A stretch of 13,156 nucleotides of DNA from Candidatus Firestonebacteria bacterium RIFOXYA2_FULL_40_8 (GCA_001778355.1 MFGS01000191.1:6111-19266), one strand, 5' to 3'. Numbered from the stretch's first letter, positions 1-6,283 are shown. The notes: generated by a model not told the origin, from the sequence alone. A program made the numbers and translations.

Positions 1-2
1 TG

Positions 3-200
3 CTGGTTACTTTCGAAGTTGAAGGTGAAAAATACATCCAGATAGCTTCCAAAGTCGCGCGTTGCAGAGAAAATCCCAACTTCTGCTCTCTCGGCATCGC
101 CTTCCAAAATCTAACCCCCGTAATGTCCGACAGATTTGACCGTCTTGCCAGAAGGTTATTCTCATTGAAAGAAAGAGGAATGAGTAAAGGACATATATAG
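3..200 (+). CDS. PilZ-domain protein, C-terminal fragment (5' end outside window)
   Basis: This reading frame is open from the window edge and ends at TAG 198-200, giving 65 residues. The segment reads as alternating strands (LVTFEVEGEKYIQIASKVARC) followed by the hydrophobic turn SLGIAFQNL and a basic amphipathic helix (DRFDRLARRLFSL). That order matches the end of a PilZ beta-barrel, where a G-[IV]-x-F-x-x-[LM] strand precedes a C-terminal helix. PilZ domains commonly bind cyclic di-GMP. The arginine-containing RxxxR and (D/N)xSxxG binding motifs would lie upstream and cannot be seen here, so ligand binding is not shown. Any N-terminal partner domain is also missing. The family call rests on the strand and helix pattern and is moderately sure. 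The opposite-strand frame across this region is a shadow. Confidence 0.55.
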   Translation: MVTFEVEGEKYIQIASKVARCRENPNFCSLGIAFQNLTPVMSDRFDRLARRLFSLKERGMSKGHI

Positions 201-254
201 CAAGTACAGCAAGCAAAGCAAATACAGCAAATGCAGAAAGTGAAGTAAAAGAGG
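201..254 (+). repeat. Degenerate 9-base tandem array (CAARYRNAG)
   Basis: Starting at the first base after the PilZ stop codon, the sequence divides into 9-base units: CAAGTACAG, CAAGCAAAG, CAAATACAG, CAAATGCAG, then the more decayed AAAGTGAAG and TAAAAGAGG. After that it dissolves into purine-rich DNA to about 290. The period is clear in the first four units. No function is evident. It resembles in period, though not in sequence, the GTCYRTAAR array that abuts another stop codon at 4907. Confidence 0.55.
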
Positions 255-292
255 AAAAAAAAGAAAAAGAAGCCGGAAGCAAAGAACGCAAA

Positions 293-323
293 GGTGACTG
301 TCCTGCTCTTGGGGACTGTCACC
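293..323 (+). repeat. Imperfect stem-loop with GGGGACTGTCACC arm
   Basis: GGTGAC (293-298) pairs with GTCACC (318-323). One T-T mismatch follows, then GTCC pairs with GGAC, leaving a short loop. It lies between the PilZ fragment and the ribosome-binding site of the next gene. Similar GGGGACAGT / GGGGATGTCCC strings occur at 8715-8726 and 8811-8822, so this looks like one member of a dispersed palindrome family (REP-like) rather than a terminator. No T-run follows. Confidence 0.5.
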
Positions 324-346
324 GCGATTAGCAGGGGTGATAAGAT

Positions 347-1255
347 ATGAAGAAAATAATCAATAGAATGGCTCTATGCTCCTTGATTACAGTTGTTATC
401 TTTTCTCAATTTAACAATTCTGACTTATTTGCAGAAACGGCAAAGATATATGTAAAACCCGAAGATATGAAGCTTGATAATATAGTGAAAAGGAATGAAA
501 TTGAAAAGTATTACAGTGAATATAAAAAAATTGAAAGGATAGTTTTCGGCAAAAAGATAGAAATAAAACTTTTTAAAGTATTAGATGAAAATAATAGTTT
601 GTTTTTTGATGGATGTCCGTATTATTTTGCAGAAGTCTCGGCAGATGACGTTAAGAAATATGAGGAACTTGGAAGATATGTGGGCGAGGATGTAGTTTCG
701 TTCTTGGAGAAACCTGAAAATATTATATGTTTGGGTGTCCACATGGGTGGCTCTAGTAGCGGGGCTTTAAAATTATTGTCGTTAGAAAAAGAAACATTCC
801 TTGTGAGTATTGGATTTATTGAAAATATAGAAAAAAGCGATGCAGGAGAAAACATATTTTACAATAATAACAGAATATTTGAGTCAACACCATATTTTGC
901 TCATTGTTGTTTTCCGTCAATAAAAGAATATTATAGAATTGAAAAGGCAAAATTAGTTTTAGATTGTAGAGTTAAGATTTCTGAGGCTGAAATTGATAGG
1001 TTAATCCAAAGAATTGCGGAATATTCGAAAGATATACCGGGTGATAACGAACTCCTTAAGATTATTGTCGAAAAATACCTTTATTACAGGATTGTAGAAA
1101 AAGAGAAAGAAGGTTGGGAAAAGCTTAAGAAAGATCTGTGTTTTTACAATGATAAATATATTTGGTTAGGGACTAAAGATAAGAAGGAAATAAATGAAAT
1201 AGTTAAAACATTGAAAGACCGAATCGACAGCTATGATAAGTATAATAAGAAATAG
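347..1255 (+). CDS. Secreted protein of unknown function (302 aa)
   Basis: I do not recognise this family. The ATG at 347 is preceded by a good Shine-Dalgarno AGGGGTGA (333-340) six bases away. Residues 1-29 form a signal peptide: basic MKKIINR, a hydrophobic core to about residue 19, and a likely cleavage after LFA (27-29). The protein is therefore probably exported to the periplasm or cell surface. The mature part is charged and mixed alpha/beta. Residues 124-142 (ENIICLGVHMGGSSSGALK) include a Gly/Ser-rich loop, and 194-302 are strongly helical and Lys/Glu-rich. Cysteines at 90, 128, 187, 188, 207 and 265 could form disulfides in an oxidising compartment. Codon use is clearly more AT-rich (AAA, ATA, TTA, AAT) than in the sugar genes downstream, consistent with separate acquisition. 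There is no operon partner: about 285 bases of repeat-rich DNA follow. Confidence 0.8.
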   Translation: MKKIINRMALCSLITVVIFSQFNNSDLFAETAKIYVKPEDMKLDNIVKRNEIEKYYSEYKKIERIVFGKKIEIKLFKVLDENNSLFFDGCPYYFAEVSADDVKKYEELGRYVGEDVVSFLEKPENIICLGVHMGGSSSGALKLLSLEKETFLVSIGFIENIEKSDAGENIFYNNNRIFESTPYFAHCCFPSIKEYYRIEKAKLVLDCRVKISEAEIDRLIQRIAEYSKDIPGDNELLKIIVEKYLYYRIVEKEKEGWEKLKKDLCFYNDKYIWLGTKDKKEINEIVKTLKDRIDSYDKYNKK

Positions 1256-1306
1256 CATTAGATTGTAATTCTTTTTTTATCATTTGTTTCTGGTTTTTTC
1301 GAGTTT

Positions 1307-1328
1307 TCCGCCACAAAGCGTTGGCGGA
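1307..1328 (+). repeat. Stem-loop with AAAGCGTTGG loop region
   Basis: TCCGCCA (1307-1313) and TGGCGGA (1322-1328) form a perfect 7-base-pair stem around an 8-base loop. A shorter relative lies at 1460-1475 (CTCCAA, loop AGCA, TTGGAG). Both carry AAGCRTTGG at the loop and right arm, followed by GGAC then CYCCG or CCCG, so they look like diverged copies of one module. A T-run precedes this one (1272-1278) but none follows, which argues against a terminator for the upstream gene. Confidence 0.5.
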
Positions 1329-1398
1329 CTCCGTTTCACTGCGCGAGTTTAGAATATCCTTCTTTAGTCGAGTTCTTTCCGAATTTTCGCAGTAGAAA

Positions 1399-1492
1399 TA
1401 TAATAATATCACCATAATATAGAACCCGTAACTCGTAATCCGCCTATTAGGCGAGATCTCTCCAAAGCATTGGAGGACCCGCTACCCGTAAC
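1399..1492 (+). repeat. Composite intergenic element: TATAAT motif, 7-base units and two palindromes
   Basis: In order: TATAAT (1399-1404) with the shared ATRYCAC continuation; 7-base units ACCCGTA, ACTCGTA, ATCCGCC (1424-1444); a perfect hairpin CGCCT-ATT-AGGCG (1441-1453); the string GCGAGATCTC (1451-1460); a hairpin CTCCAA-AGCA-TTGGAG (1460-1475); then units ACCCGCT and ACCCGTA (1477-1490). The same parts recur at 3551-3786, 7788-7892 and 8713-8836. The TATAAT has only a weak upstream TTTCCG (1376-1381, 17-base spacing), so a promoter here is possible but unproven. Confidence 0.55.
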
Positions 1493-1503
1493 AGTTTTTA
1501 CGC

Positions 1504-1532
1504 TTTATTAAGGCCGGCATTTGTGCTAAAAT
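1504..1532 (+). promoter_or_regulatory. Possible promoter placing transcription start at or near the dehydrogenase ATG
   Basis: TGCTAAAAT (1524-1532) is an extended -10 (TG-N-TAAAAT, 5 of 6 matches to TATAAT). The hexamer 17 bases upstream, TTTATT (1504-1509), matches the -35 consensus only weakly. A start six to nine bases below the -10 would fall at about 1539-1541, on or beside the ATG at 1541. The transcript would then be nearly leaderless, which would explain why no Shine-Dalgarno is seen in front of that ATG. Confidence 0.3.
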
Positions 1533-1540
1533 TAACGCAT

Positions 1541-2851
1541 ATGAAAACGTCAGAAACGCTTATTGCTAAACTGAAAACGAAAAAGGCACGGATTGCGGTT
1601 ATCGGGCTCGGTTATGTTGGATTACCCTTGGCTGTGGAAAAGGCGAAGATGGGGTTTTCTGTCGTGGGGCTCGATGTAAATAAAGCGCGTGTTGATATGG
1701 TGAACAAAGGGGAGTGCTATATTCCTGATGTTGTGGACGGGGCGCTTGCCGAACTTGTAAAAACCAAAAAACTCAGGGCGACACTGGATTTTTCTGTCCT
1801 CAAAAAAGTAGATGCTATCTGCATCTGTGTTCCTACCCCGCTTGACGAGAATAAAGATCCGGACATTTCCTATATTGAAGCTACTACGAAACAGGTTGCA
1901 AAGTATCTTCACAAAGGCCAGCTGGTCAGTCTGGAAAGTACCACTTATCCCGGAACAACCGAAGAGATTATGCTTCCTGAACTCGAAAAGACGGGGTTAA
2001 AGGTCGGAAAAGACTTTTTCCTGGTGTTCTCGCCGGAGAGAGTGGACCCGGGCAATAAGCAGTTTAACCTGAAAAACACTCCGAAGGTCATCGGGGGTGT
2101 CACAAAAACCTGCAGTGAAGTTGCGCGTAACCTCTACGGGCAGATAATTGATAATATTATGATAGTTTCCTCCCCCAAAGTTGCCGAGATGGAAAAACTT
2201 CTTGAAAATATCTACCGCTCGGTTAATATTGCTCTTGTTAACGAGCTTGCGATGCTTTGCCGTAAGATGAAAATTGATATGTGGGAAGTTGTGGACGCGG
2301 CGGCTACGAAACCTTACGGTTTTATGCCTTTTTACCCCGGCCCCGGTATTGGCGGGCATTGTATCCCGCTCGACCCTATCTACCTTTCCTGGAAAGCAAA
2401 AAAATACGGGTTTAATACGGAAGTTATAGAACTTGCAGCAAGAATAAATGAAGATATGCCGGAGTATGTAATCCGTCTGGTAAAGGATGCGCTTGCCGGG
2501 AAGAAAAAGAATATCGAAGGTGCGAAAGTGGTGCTTCTTGGTATGGCTTACAAAAAAGATATTAATGACTGGCGTGAATCCCCTGCGATTAAACTATTTG
2601 AGATATTAAAAAAATATAAAGCAAATGTTGTTTATCATGACCCGTTTATTCCTTCATTGAAGATAGAGGGCAAAGCGGAAAGATCCGTGAAGTTAACGGA
2701 CTCTCTGATCAAATCTGCGGACTGTTTGTTGATCGCAACCAATCACACTTGCTTTGATTATAAAAAGATGATTAAAAATGCCAAACTTATCGTAGACACC
2801 CGCGGCGCTACCAGAAAGTTCGGCAAATTCAAAAATGTGGAAGTCCTATGA
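1541..2851 (+). CDS. wbpA: Nucleotide-sugar dehydrogenase, WbpA type (UDP-N-acetylhexosamine 6-dehydrogenase)
   Basis: This enzyme oxidises C6 of a UDP-N-acetylhexosamine to the uronic acid in two NAD-dependent steps. The Rossmann motif GLGYVG lies near residues 22-27, counting from ATG 1541. CVPTPLDENKDPD, ESTTYPGTTEE and FSPERVDPGN follow. The substrate and catalytic loop GPGIGGHCIPLDP carries the nucleophile Cys274. GMAYKKDINDWRESPA belongs to the C-terminal UDP-binding domain. The SPERxDPGN signature points to the UDP-GlcNAc/GalNAc (WbpA/WbpO/TviB) branch rather than UDP-glucose dehydrogenase. The length of 436 residues is normal. The frame also has a GTG start at 1523, with AAGG nine bases upstream of it. 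I prefer ATG 1541 because family members begin close to this point and a -10-like element overlaps 1524-1532. The acyltransferase gene overlaps the end by four bases, so the two are translationally coupled. The exact substrate is inferred from the neighbouring genes. Confidence 0.9.
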   Translation: MKTSETLIAKLKTKKARIAVIGLGYVGLPLAVEKAKMGFSVVGLDVNKARVDMVNKGECYIPDVVDGALAELVKTKKLRATLDFSVLKKVDAICICVPTPLDENKDPDISYIEATTKQVAKYLHKGQLVSLESTTYPGTTEEIMLPELEKTGLKVGKDFFLVFSPERVDPGNKQFNLKNTPKVIGGVTKTCSEVARNLYGQIIDNIMIVSSPKVAEMEKLLENIYRSVNIALVNELAMLCRKMKIDMWEVVDAAATKPYGFMPFYPGPGIGGHCIPLDPIYLSWKAKKYGFNTEVIELAARINEDMPEYVIRLVKDALAGKKKNIEGAKVVLLGMAYKKDINDWRESPAIKLFEILKKYKANVVYHDPFIPSLKIEGKAERSVKLTDSLIKSADCLLIATNHTCFDYKKMIKNAKLIVDTRGATRKFGKFKNVEVL

Positions 2852-3546
2852 TTAACCATGGTACTCTTGTAGAAGTAGACGGAAAAAAAGCAAAGATAGC
2901 TGACAGCGTAAAGATCGGTTACAACTCCGTAATATATCCCGATGTAGAGTTAAAAGATAATGTCATCATAGGGGATAACTGCATCATCGGAAAGACTGCC
3001 GAGCGGGCAAAGACTTCCACACTTAAAAAAGAAAAATTCACTCCTCTTGTTATCGGGGAAGGTACGACCGTCTGCGCCGGAGCAATAATCTGCGCGGGAA
3101 CGACCATCGGTAAGGATACTCTTGTCGGGGACGGTGCTTTCATCCGTGAAAAATGCACCATTGGCGACAAATGCCTGGTGGGCCGCGGAGTTACGGTGGA
3201 GAACGATACAAAAATAGGCAATAATGTAAAGATGCAGGCTCACGCTTATGTGACCGCCTGGATGACCATAGAAGATAATGTCTTTATAGCCCCCTGCGTC
3301 ACGACTACCAATGATAATTTCATGGGCCGTACCGAAAAAAGATTCGCCCTTAAAAAAGGCGCAACAATAAAAAAAGGCGCAAGAGTAGGCGCCAACGCGA
3401 TCCTTCTTCCCGGAATCACCGTCGGCAAAGAAGCCTTCGTAGCTGCCGGTTCAATAGTGACAAAGGATGTACCGGACGGGAAACTCGTGAAGGGCGTCCC
3501 CGCAAGAGTAATGAAGGATGTCCCGGCCGAAGAGTATTCGGAGTGA
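2848..3546 (+). CDS. Hexapeptide-repeat (left-handed beta-helix) acyltransferase, WbpD-like
   Basis: The start codon lies in an ATGA overlap with the dehydrogenase stop, so the genes are coupled. Most of the protein is isoleucine/valine-rich hexapeptide repeat, for example VKIGYNSVIYPDVELKDNVIIGDNCIIG (21-48), and again at 67-150 and 172-206. It should fold as a left-handed beta-helix and act as an acetyl-CoA-dependent trimer. A loop with His132 (KMQAHAY), then CVTTTNDNFMGR (150-161) and the ending GVPARVMKDVP (216-226), resemble WbpD/WlbB-type sugar N-acetyltransferases, which acetylate the 3-amino group made by a WbpE-type aminotransferase. At 232 residues it is about 40 longer than typical WbpD. 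The extra length is N-terminal, including a Lys/Thr-rich insertion at 50-66. Sugar O-acetyltransferases share this fold. The WbpD assignment rests partly on the aminotransferase next door. Confidence 0.82.
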   Translation: MINHGTLVEVDGKKAKIADSVKIGYNSVIYPDVELKDNVIIGDNCIIGKTAERAKTSTLKKEKFTPLVIGEGTTVCAGAIICAGTTIGKDTLVGDGAFIREKCTIGDKCLVGRGVTVENDTKIGNNVKMQAHAYVTAWMTIEDNVFIAPCVTTTNDNFMGRTEKRFALKKGATIKKGARVGANAILLPGITVGKEAFVAAGSIVTKDVPDGKLVKGVPARVMKDVPAEEYSE

Positions 3547-3550
3547 AAAA

Positions 3551-3786
3551 GGTGACGGGTAGCGGGTTACGAGTGAAAGCTTGAAGATAGAAAAAGAATA
3601 TAATAAAAAAAATAATCACGAGTCGAGCAAAGCATAGATATCGAACCGTAAACCTTTGCGAGATCCGCCTAGGCGGATTAAAGCTTGAAGATAAAAGACG
3701 GAATATAAAAAAGAAAATCGAGTCACGTGTGACGAGAAACGGATTAGAGCTTTTAACCCGCTACTCGTAACCCGTCACTCGCAACC
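3551..3786 (+). repeat. MITE-like element: inverted 7-base arrays around a duplicated A-rich core
   Basis: The left end (3551-3574) is the reverse complement of 7-base units of the type ACYCGYN. The right end (3756-3786) carries the same units forward: ACCCGCT, ACTCGTA, ACCCGTC, ACTCGCA, then ACC. Just inside the left array lies AAAGCTTGAAGATA (3576-3589), repeated exactly and in the same direction at 3680-3693. Both copies are followed by related A-rich DNA with an ATATAA stretch and then CGAGTC. A GAGCTTTTA precedes the right array. The core also holds a perfect 14-base palindrome TCCGCCTAGGCGGA (3664-3677) and GTCAC-GT-GTGAC (3722-3733). The element begins four bases after one stop codon and ends ten bases before the next gene's ribosome-binding site. 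No open frame of note lies inside. Confidence 0.6.
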
Positions 3787-3809
3787 ATCTTCGATAGGAG
3801 TTATATATT

Positions 3810-4907
3810 ATGAATGTCCCTTTAATTGATCTAAAAGCACAATACCAGAATATAAAAGGCGAGCTTAATAGCGCTGTTGAAGCGGTGCTTGGCAGCGGGC
3901 ACTTTATCCTCGGGCCGGAAGAGACGAAGCTCGAAGAAGAGATTGCCCGGTTCATCGGGGTCAAATACGCGATTGGCGTTAACTCGGGAACTGACGCGCT
4001 CTTTCTTGCGGTGAAGGCGCTCGGGATAAATGAAGGCGATGAAGTTATTGTACCGGCGTTTTCTTTCTTTGCTTCGGCAGAAACAATATCTTTAGCGGGA
4101 GCAAAAGTAGTATTTACGGATATACGTCCGGATACGTACAACATTGATATAAAACAGCTTGAATCTATGATTACTCCGAAAACAAAAGCAATTATGCCTG
4201 TCCATTTATACGGCCAACCGGCAGATATGGATCAGATAATGTATTTTGCGGGAAAACACAAACTCAAAGTGATAGAAGATTGTGCCCAGTCTATCGGCGC
4301 GGAATACCGGGATAAAAAAACAGGAAGCATCGGGGATATCGGCTGTTTAAGTTTCTTCCCTACGAAAAATCTGGGTTGCGCCGGTGACGGCGGGATGGTC
4401 CTTACAAATAATGAAGAGTATGCTAATATGATAAAACTCCTTAGAGCGCACGGCTCTTCAAAAAAATACGTTCACTCCGAGATAGGAATAAACAGCCGTC
4501 TTGATGAAATACAGGCCGCAGTTATCCGGGTAAAACTTAAATACATCCAGGCGTGGAACGAAAAACGCAGGAAAAATGCGAAGTTCTACAACGCCAATCT
4601 GAAAGGTGTAATAATTCCTTTCGAACAGGATTTTGTAAAGCATGTTTATAACCAGTACACCGTAAGAGTGGAAAACGGCAAACGGGAAGAGTTCCAGGCG
4701 TATCTTAAAGCCCAGGGTGTAGCCACCGCCGTGCATTATCCTATCCCGATGCACAAACAGGAAGCGTACACCAAACTCGGCTACAATGTCAGCATGCCCG
4801 AAAGCGAAAAAGCCGCCTTGGAAGTATGCTCTTTACCCAATTACCCCGAAATGACCGAAGAAATGCTGAATCACGTAGCGGTAACAATAAACAACTATAA
4901 GAGCTAG
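3810..4907 (+). CDS. DegT/DnrJ/EryC1/StrS-family PLP aminotransferase, WbpE-like
   Basis: This PLP-dependent transaminase should convert a 3-keto (or 4-keto) nucleotide sugar to the amino sugar, usually with glutamate as donor. ATG 3810 has AGGAG (3796-3800) nine bases upstream. Visible landmarks are the substrate loop SGHFILGPE (29-37), the phosphate-binding turn NSGTDAL (58-64), [11 protein letters not shown] (130-140), the cofactor aspartate in EDCAQS (Asp157), the Schiff-base lysine in [10 protein letters not shown] (Lys186) followed by GDGGM, and the partner-subunit segment [12 protein letters not shown] (226-237). The length of 365 residues is standard and nothing is truncated. FPTKNLGxxGDGGM is the form seen in WbpE and FdtB/QdtB-type enzymes. 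Company with a WbpA-type dehydrogenase, a WbpD-type acetyltransferase and a 2-epimerase favours a WbpE role (3-amination of a UDP-uronate), but the amination position cannot be read from the sequence. Confidence 0.9.
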   Translation: MNVPLIDLKAQYQNIKGELNSAVEAVLGSGHFILGPEETKLEEEIARFIGVKYAIGVNSGTDALFLAVKALGINEGDEVIVPAFSFFASAETISLAGAKVVFTDIRPDTYNIDIKQLESMITPKTKAIMPVHLYGQPADMDQIMYFAGKHKLKVIEDCAQSIGAEYRDKKTGSIGDIGCLSFFPTKNLGCAGDGGMVLTNNEEYANMIKLLRAHGSSKKYVHSEIGINSRLDEIQAAVIRVKLKYIQAWNEKRRKNAKFYNANLKGVIIPFEQDFVKHVYNQYTVRVENGKREEFQAYLKAQGVATAVHYPIPMHKQEAYTKLGYNVSMPESEKAALEVCSLPNYPEMTEEMLNHVAVTINNYKS

Positions 4908-5064
4908 TCCATAAGGTCTATAATGTCCGTAAAGTCTATAAGGTAAAAGCTTGTAAGAGACTATATGGGAAAAGAAAGTAAGTGCAAAGATTTGTATTAA
5001 TGGGTTGTTATATAATAATACCACAATAGTGTAAGACCTTACAGACCTTATAGACTTTACGGAC
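4907..5064 (+). repeat. Inverted pair of degenerate 9-base arrays (GTCYRTAAR) with a 20-base perfect inverted repeat
   Basis: From the last base of the aminotransferase stop codon the sequence runs in 9-base units: GTCCATAAG, GTCTATAAT, GTCCGTAAA, GTCTATAAG (4907-4942). The opposite orientation appears at 5038-5064 as CTTACAGAC, CTTATAGAC, TTTACGGAC. Bases 4925-4944 and 5045-5064 are perfect reverse complements over 20 bases. Just inside the left array is AAAAGCTTGTAAGA, close to the AAAGCTTGAAGA inside the 7-base-array element at 3576. The centre contains TATAATAATACCAC (5011-5024), shared with 1399 and, in shorter form, 7788. About 70 bases separate the element from the epimerase start codon. 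Confidence 0.65.
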
Positions 5065-5132
5065 TTTTAGACGGTTTGCATTGCGGGAACCATTAATAAC
5101 TAGTAATTATCTTTATCGGGGAGTAAGAAGGC

Positions 5133-6236
5133 ATGAAAGTATTGTTCATCTTCGGTACCCGTCCTGAGGCTTTAAAGCTTGTCTTACTTATCAAACAGTT
5201 CAAAAATCCTGTCATTTGCGTTACCGGTCAGCATAATCAGATGTTATATCAGGCGCTTAAGCTTTTTAATGTAAAGCCGCATTACGACTTGAAGGTAATG
5301 AAGAAAAATCAGACTCTTTTTTCTATTACGGCGAACATCCTACTCAAGATAGAAAAGGTACTGGAAAAAGAGAAACCCGATGTTGTTATCGTGCAGGGGG
5401 ATACTACCTCCGCGTTTGCAGGTGCTTTAGCAGCTTTTTATAAAAAAATCCCTGTTGCCCATGTGGAAGCAGGGCTTCGCACGTACGATAAATACGCCCC
5501 CTTCCCGGAGGAGATAAATAGAAAGCTTGTCACTCCGATTGCGGACGTATTTTTTGCTCCGACAAAAGAAGCCGCCTCAAATCTCATAAAAGAAGCAATT
5601 CCAAAGAATAAAATATTCATCACCGGCAACACCTCGATTGACTCTCTGATTTACATGGTGAAGAAATTAAAAAAAGAAGATAAAGCCCGTCAGCAGTACT
5701 TCAAAAAAGAGTTCGGCATAACTTTTAATAAAAAAATGATACTCGTCACCGGCCACAGAAGGGAAAACTTCGGCCAGGGTTTCAAAAACATCTGCCACGC
5801 CTTGAAAGATATTGCCAAGCAAAATGATACGCTGATAGTTTACCCCGTACACCTTAATCCCAACGTGCAAAAACCCGTGACGGAAATACTTTCGGACGTC
5901 TCAAACATAAAACTCATCCCCCCCATGGATTACGAAAACTTCGTATACCTGATGTCCAAATCCCATTTCATAATCACCGACTCCGGAGGCGTTCAAGAAG
6001 AAGCCCCCTCATTAAAAAAACCGGTCTTAGTAATGCGCGAAGTAACCGAACGCCAAGAAGGCGTCGCCGCCGGGAATGCAATCCTGGTCGGAACAAATCG
6101 TACCAGAATAGTAAAACTCTCCGCCGAGCTTTTAAAAACCGGTGCCTTATACCGCCGCATGACCGCCAAGAAAAACCCCTACGGCGACGGCCAAGCCTCG
6201 GTGAGAATCAGGAATGTGTTGAATAGAAAGTTTTAA
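5133..6236 (+). CDS. wecB: UDP-N-acetylglucosamine 2-epimerase, non-hydrolysing (WecB/WbpI type)
   Basis: The enzyme inverts C2 of UDP-GlcNAc, or in a WbpI role of UDP-2,3-diacetamido-glucuronate, to the manno form by elimination and re-addition of UDP. The GT-B fold signature FGTRPEALK (7-15) opens the protein. Residues equivalent to the catalytic set of E. coli WecB are visible: Asp90 in VQGDTT, Glu112 in HVEAGLRT, Glu126/127 in FPEEINR and His208 in TGHRRENFG. The UDP-binding segment TDSGGVQEEAPSL (282-294) follows. A usual TERPEG stretch reads TERQEG here (306-310), a small departure. The length of 367 residues is typical. ATG 5133 has GGGGAG (5118-5123) nine bases upstream. UDP-GlcNAc and diacetamido-uronate epimerases are hard to tell apart by eye; the neighbouring genes favour the WbpI role, while wecB is the safe family name. 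Confidence 0.9.
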   Translation: MKVLFIFGTRPEALKLVLLIKQFKNPVICVTGQHNQMLYQALKLFNVKPHYDLKVMKKNQTLFSITANILLKIEKVLEKEKPDVVIVQGDTTSAFAGALAAFYKKIPVAHVEAGLRTYDKYAPFPEEINRKLVTPIADVFFAPTKEAASNLIKEAIPKNKIFITGNTSIDSLIYMVKKLKKEDKARQQYFKKEFGITFNKKMILVTGHRRENFGQGFKNICHALKDIAKQNDTLIVYPVHLNPNVQKPVTEILSDVSNIKLIPPMDYENFVYLMSKSHFIITDSGGVQEEAPSLKKPVLVMREVTERQEGVAAGNAILVGTNRTRIVKLSAELLKTGALYRRMTAKKNPYGDGQASVRIRNVLNRKF

Positions 6237-6244
6237 AGTATTTT

Positions 6245-6280
6245 GTCATTGCGAGCGCTTTTTGGCGAAGCAATCTCGCA
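6245..6280 (+). repeat. Dispersed palindrome of the GTCATTGCGAG...GAAGCAATCTCGC type
   Basis: TGCGAG (6250-6255) pairs with CTCGCA (6275-6280). Alternatively ATTGC (6248-6252) pairs with GCAAT (6270-6274), so two folds compete. The consensus GTCATTGCGAG...GCGAAGCAATCTCGC is, from memory, a widespread intergenic repeat type in several bacterial groups; this has not been checked against any database. It begins eight bases after the epimerase stop. There is no T-run, so it is not a classical terminator. Confidence 0.6.
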
Positions 6281-6283
6281 CTT

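Noticed and set aside
7..291. 94-residue minus-strand frame across the PilZ end and the purine-rich array
   Set aside because: Its hydrophobic Phe/Ser/Leu run is the reverse complement of purine-rich DNA. There is no ribosome-binding site, and the + strand encodes a sensible PilZ ending.
1271..1328. Intrinsic terminator for the secreted orphan gene
   Set aside because: The T-run (1272-1278) comes before the stem (1307-1328), not after it, so the order is wrong.
1997..2359. 120-residue minus-strand frame inside the dehydrogenase
   Set aside because: Fully antisense to conserved dehydrogenase motifs, with no initiation signal.
3551..3786. CRISPR array
   Set aside because: Units are 7 bases, contiguous and degenerate, with no spacers; the arrays face each other and no cas gene is present.
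3761..4144. Minus-strand frame of 127 residues over the aminotransferase start
   Set aside because: Low-complexity Ser/Ala/Thr composition opposite a clear PLP aminotransferase; no ribosome-binding site or family resemblance.
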